A stretch of DNA of 64,000 bases from Neisseria sp. KEM232 (lineage in GTDB: Bacteria; Pseudomonadota; Gammaproteobacteria; Burkholderiales; Neisseriaceae): NCBI RefSeq assembly GCF_002237445.1, contig NZ_CP022527.1, positions 1,116,001-1,180,000 on the forward strand. The letters are read 5' to 3'. The position numbers and the translations under genes are program-made. The notes under the pieces were generated by a model, which saw only the letters and a list, made by a program, of their open reading frames with translations, made no database searches and had not been told where the DNA came from. Positions 1 to 7,484 of this stretch are shown here, in pieces (position 1 is the first letter of the stretch; the number at the start of each line of letters is the position of its first letter).

Positions 1-70
1 CGGTGTAGCCGTTGTCGTTGCACCATTCGTACAGCGCGCGCAGAAGATAGGGTTTGGTGCTGCTGCTCAT
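1..70 (-). CDS. sspB: ClpXP protease specificity-enhancing factor SspB, N-terminal part only
   Basis: Only the first 23 codons lie in the window; the gene runs off the left edge. The visible start reads MSSSTKPYLLRALYEWCNDN, which matches the conserved opening of SspB (PYLLRAxYEW). In the family SspB is the adaptor that delivers ssrA-tagged proteins to ClpXP. It begins 10 bases after the sspA stop on the same strand, the usual sspA-sspB operon order. The rest of the protein cannot be judged here. Confidence 0.85.
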   Translation of the reverse strand, partial: MSSSTKPYLLRALYEWCNDNGYT

Positions 71-80
71 GACGTTTTCC

Positions 81-686
81 TCAGCGGCGCATGGCTTTTT
101 CGGCGGGGGTGAGCGCTTCGATGAAGGCTTCGCGCTGGAACAGGCGTTCGGCGTATTTCAAAAGCGGCGCGGCGTTTTTGCCGAGTTTGATGTCGTAGTG
201 GTCGAGACGCCACAGCAGCGGGGCGATGGCGACGTCGATCATGGAGAAATCGTCGCCCATCACGTATTTGTTTTTGGTGAAGGCGGGGGCAAGCAGGGTC
301 AGCCCCTGCGATACGGCTTCGCGCGCTTTGGCCTGTTCTTTGGATGTGGATTCGGGCGCTTCGAGCACTTGGACATGGCTGAACAATTCGCGCTCCATGC
401 GGAACAGCACCAAACGGCCGCGGCCGCGCTGCACGGGGTCGCCCGGCATCAGCTGCGGATGGGGGAAGCGCTCGTCGATGTATTCGTTGATGATATTGGA
501 TTCATAGAGGATGAGGTCGCGCTCCACCAGCACCGGCACTTGGTTGTAGGGATTCATTACCGCCAGATCTTCGGGCTTGTTGAAAATATCCACGTCTTTG
601 ATTTCGAAATCCATACCTTTTTCGTAGAGGACGAAGCGGCAGCGGTGGCTGAACGGGCAGGTAATGCCGGAATACAGAATCATCAT
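81..686 (-). CDS. sspA: stringent starvation protein A (GST-fold, RNA polymerase-associated)
   Basis: 201 residues from the ATG at 686, which has an AGGAG about nine bases upstream; the open frame extends further upstream but without a ribosome site. The protein opens MMILYSGITCPFSHRCRF, the thioredoxin-like N-terminal domain of SspA (GST fold) with the Pro-Phe-Ser-His region, followed by an all-helical C-terminal domain (WRLDHY). In the family SspA binds RNA polymerase and alters promoter choice under starvation; it is not expected to be a catalytic GST. It is followed by sspB in the same operon and sits downstream of petABC, an arrangement common in beta-proteobacteria. Confidence 0.95.
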   Translation of the reverse strand: MMILYSGITCPFSHRCRFVLYEKGMDFEIKDVDIFNKPEDLAVMNPYNQVPVLVERDLILYESNIINEYIDERFPHPQLMPGDPVQRGRGRLVLFRMERELFSHVQVLEAPESTSKEQAKAREAVSQGLTLLAPAFTKNKYVMGDDFSMIDVAIAPLLWRLDHYDIKLGKNAAPLLKYAERLFQREAFIEALTPAEKAMRR

Positions 687-714
687 GATGGTTTGCTCCT
701 GTTCGGTTAAAACG

Positions 715-737
715 CATATCCGCACGCGGCGGATATG
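715..737 (-). promoter_or_regulatory. perfect hairpin in the sspA leader
   Basis: CATATCCGC and GCGGATATG form a perfect 9-bp stem around a 5-base loop, about 30 bases upstream of the sspA start. A TATAAT on the minus strand at 759-764 is a likely -10, so the hairpin would lie in the 5' untranslated leader. It could be an operator dyad or an RNA stem; no T-run follows, so it is not a terminator. Confidence 0.4.
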
Positions 738-828
738 ATGTGATTGAAAAATAAGGATATTATACACAAGGCCGTCTGAAAACGCCAGAAAACGACTATA
801 ACGCTATGTTTTCAAATTGAAAAAATCA

Positions 829-851
829 AAAAGCGGGGTTACCCCCGCTTT
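829..851 (-). terminator. rho-independent terminator of petABC
   Basis: AAAGCGGG and CCCGCTTT arms around a short loop, followed on the minus strand by TTTGATTTTTTC. It lies 12 bases after the petC stop, so it ends the petABC transcript before sspA. Confidence 0.8.
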
Positions 852-862
852 CGTTGCGCCGC

Positions 863-1645
863 TTAGTGCACGTCTTTCCAATATTCCTTTTTCAGGAAGT
901 AGGCCAGAGGCAGCATCACGGCCAAGAGGAAGATCATCACGATGTAGCCGATCTGCTTGCGCTCGACTTTGGCGGGTTCGCCCATGTACACCATGAAGGC
1001 CACCAGGTCTTTGGCGTAGTCGTCGTACTCTTTGGTAATGACTTTGCCGTCGGGCGTTTTGCGAGTCATGGTGCCGACGGATTCCCAATTCAGCTTGGGC
1101 ACCAAATTGCCGTGTTCGTCTTTCACCATCACGGGCTGGCCTTTGGCATCGAGTTCGACCGCGCGGACTCCCTGCTGCTGCCACAGCGGGTGCGGCATGC
1201 CGACTTTGTCGAAGACGGTGTTGTTCCAGCCGGTGGGGCGGGTCGGATCTTTATAGAAGCCGCGCATATAGGCGTAGAGGTAGTCCGCACCGCGCGAGCG
1301 GGCGATCAATGACAAATCGGGCGGCGCGGCGCCAAACCATTTTTTGCCGTCGGCCGGGCTCATGGCCGCGTGCATGACGTCGCCGACTTTGTCGGTGGTG
1401 AACATCAGATTTTCTTTAATCTGCTCTTCGGTCAGGCCGATGTCCTGCAAGCGGTTGAAACGCATATTGCTGGCCGAGTGGCACGACAGGCAGTAGTTGG
1501 TGAAAATCTGCGCGCCGCGCTGCAGGCTGACCTGGTCGCCCAAGTCGATGTCTACTTTTTCATAGTTCGCGTGGCCGCTGGCGCCAGCGATAACCGGTGT
1601 TGCCAATGCGAAGGCAACAATCCATTTTTTCAATGTATTTTTCAT
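863..1645 (-). CDS. petC: cytochrome c1 of the bc1 complex
   Basis: 260 residues. Start chosen at the ATG at 1645, preceded by GAGGGCG and 13 bases after the petB stop; an upstream ATG would run into petB. A signal peptide (MKNTLKKWIVAFALATPVIA) leads to the mature domain with the covalent haem site CLSCH, and a C-terminal transmembrane anchor (YIVMIFLLAVMLPLAYFL) ends the protein. It transfers electrons from the Rieske protein to soluble or membrane cytochromes c on the periplasmic side. Third gene of petABC. Confidence 0.96.
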   Translation of the reverse strand: MKNTLKKWIVAFALATPVIAGASGHANYEKVDIDLGDQVSLQRGAQIFTNYCLSCHSASNMRFNRLQDIGLTEEQIKENLMFTTDKVGDVMHAAMSPADGKKWFGAAPPDLSLIARSRGADYLYAYMRGFYKDPTRPTGWNNTVFDKVGMPHPLWQQQGVRAVELDAKGQPVMVKDEHGNLVPKLNWESVGTMTRKTPDGKVITKEYDDYAKDLVAFMVYMGEPAKVERKQIGYIVMIFLLAVMLPLAYFLKKEYWKDVH

Positions 1646-1658
1646 TTTGCCGCCCTCA

Positions 1659-3008
1659 TCAGATATTGGTTGCAAACAGATACGCGCCGACCAAGGTAAT
1701 CGTAACGTAAACGAAGAACATGACTTTCTGTCTGCCCGTGCTCATGGTTACGCGTTCGGGAACCGGTTTGGTTTTGTCCAGTTTGGTGTAGAACGGCATG
1801 CCGATGAAGAAGGCGAAGTAGACGCAGGTCAGGATGCGGGCAACAAGCGTGCGGGAGTCGGTGGCCACCATCGCGCCGAGGATGCCCAGACCGATGAAGG
1901 CGATAACAAACAGCACCAGCGCGGTTTTGAAGACCGGGCCGCGGTAGCGCACGGATTTCACCGGCGAGCGGTCGAGCCACGGCAGCAGGGCAATCAGCAC
2001 CACGGCCGCGCCCATGCCGATCACGCCCCAAATCTGCGTGCCGGCAAACGAGGGGATGGCGCGCAAAATGGCGTAGAACGGGGTGAAGTACCACACCGGC
2101 GCGATGTGCGCGGGAGTTTTCAGCGGGTCGGCAGGGTCGAAGTTGGGGCTTTCGAGGAAGTATCCGCCGCCTTCGGGAGCGAAGAACATCACAGCACAGA
2201 AGACGATGAGGAACACCACCACGCCGAGAATGTCTTTCACAGTGTAGTAGGGATGGAAGGGAATGCCGTCCAGCGGCACGCCGTTTTCGTCTTTGAGTTT
2301 TTTGATTTCCACGCCGTCGGGGTTGTTCGAGCCGACTTCGTGCAGGGCGATGATGTGTGCCACCACCAAGCCCAAGAGCACCAGCGGCACGGCGATAACG
2401 TGCAGGGCGAAGAAGCGGTTGAGCGTGGCATCGGAGATGGTGAAGTCGCCGCGTATCCAAACGGACAAATCGGGGCCGATTACGGGAATAGCGGAGAACA
2501 GGTTGATAATCACCTGCGCGCCCCAGAACGACATTTGTCCCCACGGCAGCAGGTAGCCCATAAAGGCTTCGGCCATCAGCGCAAGGAAAATCAGCGAGCC
2601 GAACACCCACACCAGCTCGCGCGGTTTTTTGAACGAGCCGTAAATCAGGCCGCGGAACATATGCAGGTATACGACGATAAAGAAGAAGGATGCGCCGGTA
2701 GAGTGCATATAGCGGATGATCCAGCCGCCGGATACGTCGCGCATGATGTATTCCACAGCGGTGAACGCGGCGGGCAGGTTGTATTGGTTCAGGTTGCCGT
2801 CGGGCTTGAAGTTCATCACGAGGAAGATGCCGCTGACAATCTGAATCACCAGCACTAAAAGCGCCAGTGAGCCGAAGAAATACCAGAAATTGAAGTTTTT
2901 CGGCGCGTAGTATTCGGAAAGGTGTTCGCGCCACATTTTAGACAAAGGGAAACGAGCGTCCACCCAGTCTAACAATGCCTTTGCTTTGCTATTGGTTTGG
3001 TTTGCCAT
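1659..3008 (-). CDS. petB: cytochrome b of the bc1 complex
   Basis: 449 residues, the usual length for the fused bacterial cytochrome b. Eight or more hydrophobic helices are visible. The haem-ligand histidines are His102/His116 and His203/His218, with 13 and 14 residues between members of each pair. The quinol-site motif is PVWY rather than PEWY, as is common in beta- and gamma-proteobacteria. It oxidises ubiquinol in the inner membrane. It sits between petA (15 bases upstream) and petC. Confidence 0.97.
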   Translation of the reverse strand: MANQTNSKAKALLDWVDARFPLSKMWREHLSEYYAPKNFNFWYFFGSLALLVLVIQIVSGIFLVMNFKPDGNLNQYNLPAAFTAVEYIMRDVSGGWIIRYMHSTGASFFFIVVYLHMFRGLIYGSFKKPRELVWVFGSLIFLALMAEAFMGYLLPWGQMSFWGAQVIINLFSAIPVIGPDLSVWIRGDFTISDATLNRFFALHVIAVPLVLLGLVVAHIIALHEVGSNNPDGVEIKKLKDENGVPLDGIPFHPYYTVKDILGVVVFLIVFCAVMFFAPEGGGYFLESPNFDPADPLKTPAHIAPVWYFTPFYAILRAIPSFAGTQIWGVIGMGAAVVLIALLPWLDRSPVKSVRYRGPVFKTALVLFVIAFIGLGILGAMVATDSRTLVARILTCVYFAFFIGMPFYTKLDKTKPVPERVTMSTGRQKVMFFVYVTITLVGAYLFATNI

Positions 3009-3023
3009 GATGAAGTCCCTTTT

Positions 3024-3608
3024 TTATGATTCGGCACCGACCAGAATGGTGGTGTCGCTTAGATATTTATGGGGGGGAACAATCAGATTGGTCGGCGCGG
3101 GCATACCGGAGAACACGCGGCCGGCGATGTCGAATTTCGAGCCGTGGCAGGGGCAGAAGAAGCCGCCTTTCCAGTCTGCACCCAAATCGGCGGGGGCGAT
3201 GTCGGGACGGAAGGTCGGCGAGCAGCCCAAATGGGTGCAGATGCCGACGGCCACCAGCACGTTCGGTTTGATCGAACGGGTTTCGTTTTTGCAGTCTTCG
3301 GGCTGGTGGTCGACCTCGGAATTGGGGTCGGCCAGAGAGCCGTTGAGGCTTTTGAGGTCTTTTACCTGCTGGTCGGTGCGGTTCACCACCCATATCGGTT
3401 TGCCGCGCCACTCGGCGGTCAGCATCTGTCCGGCTTCGAGCTTGCTGACGTCGATTTCCACCGGCGCACCGGCGGCCTTAGCCTTTTCCGAGGGAAACCA
3501 GCTGGCTACGAAGGGCGCAGCCGCACCTGCTGCGGCCACCCCGCCCGCTCCTGCTGTTGCCAGCACGAGGAAACGGCGGCGGCCTTGATTGATTTCTTGA
3601 TTATCCAT
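3024..3608 (-). CDS. petA: ubiquinol-cytochrome c reductase Rieske iron-sulfur subunit
   Basis: 194 residues from MDNQEINQGRRRF; a start four codons upstream (MTEI, at 3620) is also possible. The N-terminus carries a twin-arginine-like RRRF segment before a hydrophobic anchor, as Rieske proteins are Tat substrates. Cluster-binding boxes CTHLGC and CPCHGS are intact. First gene of petABC. A run of seven G at 3071-3077 lies in the coding region (on the opposite strand sense), probably too short to be phase variable. Confidence 0.96.
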   Translation of the reverse strand: MDNQEINQGRRRFLVLATAGAGGVAAAGAAAPFVASWFPSEKAKAAGAPVEIDVSKLEAGQMLTAEWRGKPIWVVNRTDQQVKDLKSLNGSLADPNSEVDHQPEDCKNETRSIKPNVLVAVGICTHLGCSPTFRPDIAPADLGADWKGGFFCPCHGSKFDIAGRVFSGMPAPTNLIVPPHKYLSDTTILVGAES

Positions 3609-3658
3609 TATTTCAGTCATCCTGAGATTTTGAAAATACCGAGCCATTAAACCCCGCG

Positions 3659-3664
3659 ATTCTA
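3659..3664 (-). promoter_or_regulatory. putative -10 element for petABC
   Basis: Minus-strand TAGAAT about 50 bases upstream of petA; the hexamer 17 bases further upstream (TTAAGT) is only a weak -35. Reported as a candidate. Confidence 0.35.
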
Positions 3665-3731
3665 CCCGAACTGCTGGGGTTACTTAAAGCACTATTTAAA
3701 ATAAGGTAAATTTTTGAAGGGTTTTTTGACT

Positions 3732-4481
3732 TTAAGCAGGATTTTGTTCGTCGAAAAAGACGGTTTCCACGTTAAAGCGCCGTTGCAGCGCCTGCGCCAG
3801 CGCCAGGATGCCGTAACGCTCGGTGGCGTGATGGCCTGCCGACAGGAACACCGCGCCGGTTTCGTTGGCAAGGTGGTATTGCGCTTCGGAGATTTCGCCT
3901 GTGACGTAGACCTGCGCGCCTTCGTTTAAGGCCGTCTGAAAAAAGCCCTGCGCGCCGCCTGTGCACCAGCCGATGCAGGAGACGGTTTGCGACAGATCGC
4001 CTGCGGCAACGGGTTCGCGCCCCAGTTTCTGCGCCAAATCCGCCGCGAGCGCGGCGGCGGTTTGCGGCGTTTTCAGACGGCCTATGTGCAGCAGGTTTTG
4101 TTCGCCGCAGGTGTATTCGGTTTCCCAGCCCATCAGTTTGGCCAGTTGCGCGTTGTTGCCCAGTTCGGGATGGGCGTCGAGCGGCAGGTGGTAGCCTGCC
4201 ATGTTGATGTTGTGGCGCAGCAGGGCGGCGATGCGCTCTTTTTTCCAGCCGGTGATGGTGACGGGTTCGCTTTTCCAAAACATGCCGTGGTGCACCAGCA
4301 GCATTTGCGCGCCCTGCTCTGCCGCGTATTCGATGGCGGCGCGGCTGGCGGTGACGGCGGCGGCAATTTTGGCGATGTGTTCGGTGCCTTCGACTTGCAG
4401 GCCGTTGGGGGCGTAGTCTTTGAAGAGGCGGGTTTGCAGGGTGTCGTCGCACCATGCGAGGATTTCGCTGCGTGTGGCCAT
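3732..4481 (-). CDS. Nif3/YbgI-like dinuclear metal centre protein
   Basis: 249 residues from MATRSEILAWCDDTLQ. Family features are present: the early YAPNGLQVEG motif, the metal-binding LLVHHGMFWK segment, the mid GYHLPLDAHPELGNNAQLA segment and the late GHHATERYG motif that supplies metal ligands. The family forms toroidal hexamers; it is annotated as GTP cyclohydrolase I type 2 homologue but the physiological reaction is unsettled. The reading frame stays open upstream to 4556, but that part lies inside a Correia element and is not considered coding. Confidence 0.9.
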   Translation of the reverse strand: MATRSEILAWCDDTLQTRLFKDYAPNGLQVEGTEHIAKIAAAVTASRAAIEYAAEQGAQMLLVHHGMFWKSEPVTITGWKKERIAALLRHNINMAGYHLPLDAHPELGNNAQLAKLMGWETEYTCGEQNLLHIGRLKTPQTAAALAADLAQKLGREPVAAGDLSQTVSCIGWCTGGAQGFFQTALNEGAQVYVTGEISEAQYHLANETGAVFLSAGHHATERYGILALAQALQRRFNVETVFFDEQNPA

Positions 4482-4500
4482 GTTTGTGTCCTTTGCTTGA

Positions 4501-4604
4501 TATAGTGAAACAACACGAAAATCTACGGCGTTGCTGCGCCTTGTCGTATTACCCATACTGTCTGCGGCTTGCTGCCTTGTATCTTTCCGCGTTGTTTCAC
4601 TATA
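4501..4604. mobile_element. Correia repeat enclosed element (nemis-type MITE), about 104 bp
   Basis: Bounded by inverted termini TATAGTGAAACAAC and GTTGTTTCACTATA with a TA target-site flank. The internal sequence has the characteristic blocks of the Neisseria element (CGGCGTTGCTGCGCCTTG and ACTGTCTGCGGCTTGCTGCC). The 104-base length equals the short class. It lies 19 bases upstream of the Nif3-family start, where such elements can supply a promoter or an RNase III site. The termini differ somewhat from the meningococcal GTGGATTAA form. Confidence 0.8.
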
Positions 4605-4649
4605 TATGTTTTGAAATTGATTTGAAACGGCGGCGCATTGTAGCGGAAA

Positions 4650-4710
4650 AGGCCGTCTGAAAACCCCGATCGGAGGTTTTCAGACGGCCTTTCTGTCTTT
4701 CAGACGGCCT
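4650..4710. terminator. inverted DUS pair plus a third DUS downstream of prlC
   Basis: AGGCCGTCTGAA at 4650-4661 faces its complement at 4679-4690, making a strong hairpin with A/T flanks; a further reverse copy lies at 4699-4710, four bases after prlC. Likely terminator for prlC on the minus strand and an uptake signal. Confidence 0.65.
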
Positions 4711-4713
4711 GTC

Positions 4714-6768
4714 TTATGCGGCGGCGTTTTCCGTCAGCCCCAAATGGCGCAGCAGGGCGTCGGGGGTGGCGTCGCGGCCTCGGAAGGCGCGGAAGGAGGC
4801 GGCCGCGCTGCGCGAGCCGCCGCGCGAGAGGATTTCGTCGCGGAAACGCCCGCCTGTGGCGCGGATGTCGCCGCTTTCTTCAAAGGCGGCGTAGGCGTCC
4901 GCGCTTAATACTTCGGCCCAGGCGTAGCTGTAATAGCCTGCGGAGTAGCCGCCGGCGAAGATGTGGCCGAAGCTGTTGGCGAAGCGGTTGTAGGCGGGCT
5001 GGGGGATGACAGCCACTTCGGCGCGTACGTTTTCCAGCACCTGTGCCCAGTCTTTCAGACGGCCTTCGTCGCTTTCGCTGTATATCAGCATGTCGAACAG
5101 GGCAAATTCGGCCTGGCGGGCGAGGAAGAGGCCGACTTGAAAGTTTTTCGCCGCCAGCATTTTTTTGTACAGCTCTTCGGGCAGGGGCGCGCCGCTTTCT
5201 TCGTGTTCGGACATGGCGCGCAGGGTGTCGTATTTCCAGGCGAAGTTTTCCATAAACTGGCTGGGCAGCTCGACCGCGTCCCATTCGACGCCGTTGATGC
5301 CGGAAACGCCCAATTCGTCGATGCGGGTGAGCAGATGGTGCAGGCCGTGGCCGGTTTCGTGGAACAGGGTAACGATTTCGTCGTGGCTCAGCCGCGCTTC
5401 TTTGCCGCCGACGGGCGGGGTGAAGTTGCAGACGAGGTAGGCAACGGGCATTTGCACGCTGCCCACCCTGCCGCCGTCGAGGAAGCGGCGGCGGCCTTGG
5501 TAGTCGTTCATCCACGCGCCGCCGCGTTTGCCTTCGCGGGCGTACAAATCCATGTACACGCCGCCGATTACCGCACCGTCCTGTTCGAGTTCGTAGTAGC
5601 GCACGTCGGGATGCCAGACGGACACTTCGCGTTCGCGCAGGGTCACGCCGTAAAGCCTGCCGATTTGGCCGAACAGCCCGGCGAGGACTTTGCCGGCGGG
5701 GAAGTAGCGTTTGACTTCGCTTTCGGAGAATGCGTATTTGGCTTCGCGCAGTTTTTCGCTGGCATAGGCGATGTCCCACGCTTCTAGCTGCGGCAGACCC
5801 AGTTCGGCGCTGGCGAACGCCTGCAACTCGGCCAAATCTTTTTCTCCGTGCGGCTTGGCGCGGGCGGCGAGGTCGCGGATAAAGGCGAGCACCTGCTGCG
5901 GCGATTCGGCCATTTTGGTGGCAAGGGAGCGTTCGGCGTAGTTGGCGAAACCGAGCAGGCGGGCTTCTTCGAGGGCGATTTCGAGGGTGCGGGTAATGAT
6001 GGCGGTGTTGTCGAATTTGCCGCCGTTGTCCAACTCGCTGGCGCGGGTGAGGTAGGCGCGGTGCAGGGTTTGGCGCAGTTCGCGCTCGTCGGCGTGTTTC
6101 ATCACCGCCAAATAATGCGGGATTTGCAGGCCGATTTTCCAACCCGTTTTGCCTTCGGCCTGCGCGGCGGCGGCGAACATGGCTTTTTCGTCGGCATCCA
6201 GGCCTTTCAGACGGCCTTCGTCGTCAAAATACAGGGCGAAGGCGTCGGTGGCGTCGAGCACGTTTTGCGAAAACTGCGCGCCGAGTTGGGCGGCTTCGGT
6301 TTGCAGCGAGGCCAGTTTTTCCTGCTGCTCCGGCGGCAGCTCGGCGCCGCTCAACACGAAATCGCGTAAATCGTGTTCCAGCTTGGTTTGCTGCGCTTCC
6401 GACAAGGCGGCAAATTCGGGCGAGGCTTTGATGGCTTTGAAGCGTTCGTAAAGCCCGATGTCCTGGCCGATTTCGGTGAAAAAGATGGTCACTTCGGGCA
6501 TCAGGGCGTTGTATTCGGCGCGCAGTTCGGGCGTGTCCACCACGGAATTGAGGTGGGAGACGACGCCCCAGATGCGGCCGACGCGCTCGGTGAGGTCGGT
6601 GAGCCGCTCGACGGTGTTCAGCCAGTCTGCCTGCGGTTCGGCCTTGACGGCGGCCACGGCGGCGCGGGCGTCGGCCATCGCGCTTTGCAGGGCGGGCTTG
6701 ATGTCTTCGGTGCGGATGTCGGAAAAACGGGGCTCGTCGGCCAAATGGAGGAGGACGTTGTCGGTCAT
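4714..6768 (-). CDS. prlC: oligopeptidase A (M3 zinc metallopeptidase)
   Basis: 684 residues from MTDNVLLHLADEPRF, close to the 680 typical of the family; an ATG seven codons upstream is less likely. The HExxH zinc motif appears as FHETGHGLHHLL at about residues 464-475, with the downstream glutamate in a NGVEWDAVELPSQFMENF segment. Cytoplasmic enzyme that degrades oligopeptides, including cleaved signal peptides. One intragenic DUS encodes GRLK (DEGRLKGLDADEK). Confidence 0.95.
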   Translation of the reverse strand: MTDNVLLHLADEPRFSDIRTEDIKPALQSAMADARAAVAAVKAEPQADWLNTVERLTDLTERVGRIWGVVSHLNSVVDTPELRAEYNALMPEVTIFFTEIGQDIGLYERFKAIKASPEFAALSEAQQTKLEHDLRDFVLSGAELPPEQQEKLASLQTEAAQLGAQFSQNVLDATDAFALYFDDEGRLKGLDADEKAMFAAAAQAEGKTGWKIGLQIPHYLAVMKHADERELRQTLHRAYLTRASELDNGGKFDNTAIITRTLEIALEEARLLGFANYAERSLATKMAESPQQVLAFIRDLAARAKPHGEKDLAELQAFASAELGLPQLEAWDIAYASEKLREAKYAFSESEVKRYFPAGKVLAGLFGQIGRLYGVTLREREVSVWHPDVRYYELEQDGAVIGGVYMDLYAREGKRGGAWMNDYQGRRRFLDGGRVGSVQMPVAYLVCNFTPPVGGKEARLSHDEIVTLFHETGHGLHHLLTRIDELGVSGINGVEWDAVELPSQFMENFAWKYDTLRAMSEHEESGAPLPEELYKKMLAAKNFQVGLFLARQAEFALFDMLIYSESDEGRLKDWAQVLENVRAEVAVIPQPAYNRFANSFGHIFAGGYSAGYYSYAWAEVLSADAYAAFEESGDIRATGGRFRDEILSRGGSRSAAASFRAFRGRDATPDALLRHLGLTENAAA

Positions 6769-6802
6769 GGGGTTCTCGCTTGTTTGCAAATGGGAAAAGG
6801 GT

Positions 6803-6829
6803 TTCAGACGGCCTCTGAGGCCGTCTGAA
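6803..6829. repeat. compact 27-bp DUS palindrome upstream of prlC
   Basis: Two AG-DUS head to head with only three bases between (6803-6814 and 6818-6829). The same 27-base unit recurs inside the rmuC coding sequence at 9010-9036. Confidence 0.7.
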
Positions 6830-6951
6830 AACGAAACGTACAGCCCGCCAAATGGGGCTGTTTGGCAAAATTACAGCCCGCAGGGGGCGGATTGTCGGAA
6901 CGGAATTTCGCAGAATGCGCTGCTGCGGTGGCACGCTCCATATTGGCTTAA

Positions 6952-6992
6952 AGGCCGTCTGAAAGCGTGAAAACGCCCTTTTCAGACGGCCT
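6952..6992 (-). terminator. DUS-pair terminator after the 7.0 kb gene
   Basis: AGGCCGTCTGAA at 6952-6963 and its complement at 6981-6992; the loop itself can form a second small stem (GCGTGAAAACGC). Follows the stop at 7003 on the minus strand. Confidence 0.55.
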
Positions 6993-7002
6993 TTTGCCGT
7001 GT

Positions 7003-7412
7003 TCAGGCGTAGCAGACAAACATTTCGCAGATGCCGCTTTTGGGATCGTAGTGCGCGCCGCAGCCGCCCCAGTCGAATTTGCCGGTGCTGCCGATTTCTT
7101 CGGCCAGCCAGCGGCGGTAGAGGCTGAGGCTTTCCAGTTCGTAGCTTCCGACCAGCCTTCCCACGATGCCGCGTTTCTGTCGGCCATGGCAAAACGGATG
7201 GATTTCAGCGTTTGGCCGCAAAAAGCAAGGCTGATGAGAAAACGCCGCCCGCGGTATTCGGTTTCGGGCAGGGCAAACCAGTACCAGCCCGTGCCGACAT
7301 CATGGGTTTCCCTGTCGGGAAACGCTGCCTGTATTTGGGCAAGGGTGGTGTCGCGGGTCAGGAATATGTGCGGCGGCATGGAAAAACCGCCGTTTTTCAG
7401 GTTGAGGAACAT
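7003..7412 (-). pseudogene. hypothetical protein, broken by one frameshift
   Basis: Two overlapping minus-strand frames form one continuous protein. The first starts at 7412 (AAAGGA six bases upstream) and reads MFLNLKNGGFSMPPHIFL through FCGQTLKSIRFAMADRN to WEGWSE. The second continues SYELESLSLYRRWLAEEIG and ends FDWGGCGAHYDPKSGICEM before the stop at 7003. They join at about 7144-7148, where restoring one A in GGAAGC would give a single frame of about 137 residues. I do not recognise the family. The frameshift may be real or an assembly error. Confidence 0.6.
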
Positions 7413-7427
7413 GGGTTTCCTTTGGGG

Positions 7428-7479
7428 AGGCCGTCTGAAAAAGTCTTGGCTGCGCCGAAGCTGCGCTTTCAGACGGCCT
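7428..7479. repeat. inverted DUS pair between the hypothetical gene and rmuC
   Basis: DUS at 7428-7439 and complement at 7468-7479 enclose GCTGCGCCGAAGCTGCGC, similar to the short element seen near 9370 and 21490. It could end rmuC transcription on the minus strand. Confidence 0.5.
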
Positions 7480-7484
7480 TTTGC

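Noticed and set aside
1647..2858. A 403-codon open frame antisense to petB
   Set aside because: His/Glu/Gln-rich shadow sequence of a GC-rich gene; the opposite strand encodes a complete cytochrome b.
3071..3077. Seven-G run in petA as a phase-variation tract
   Set aside because: Below the length that usually slips in Neisseria and the gene is essential for respiration.
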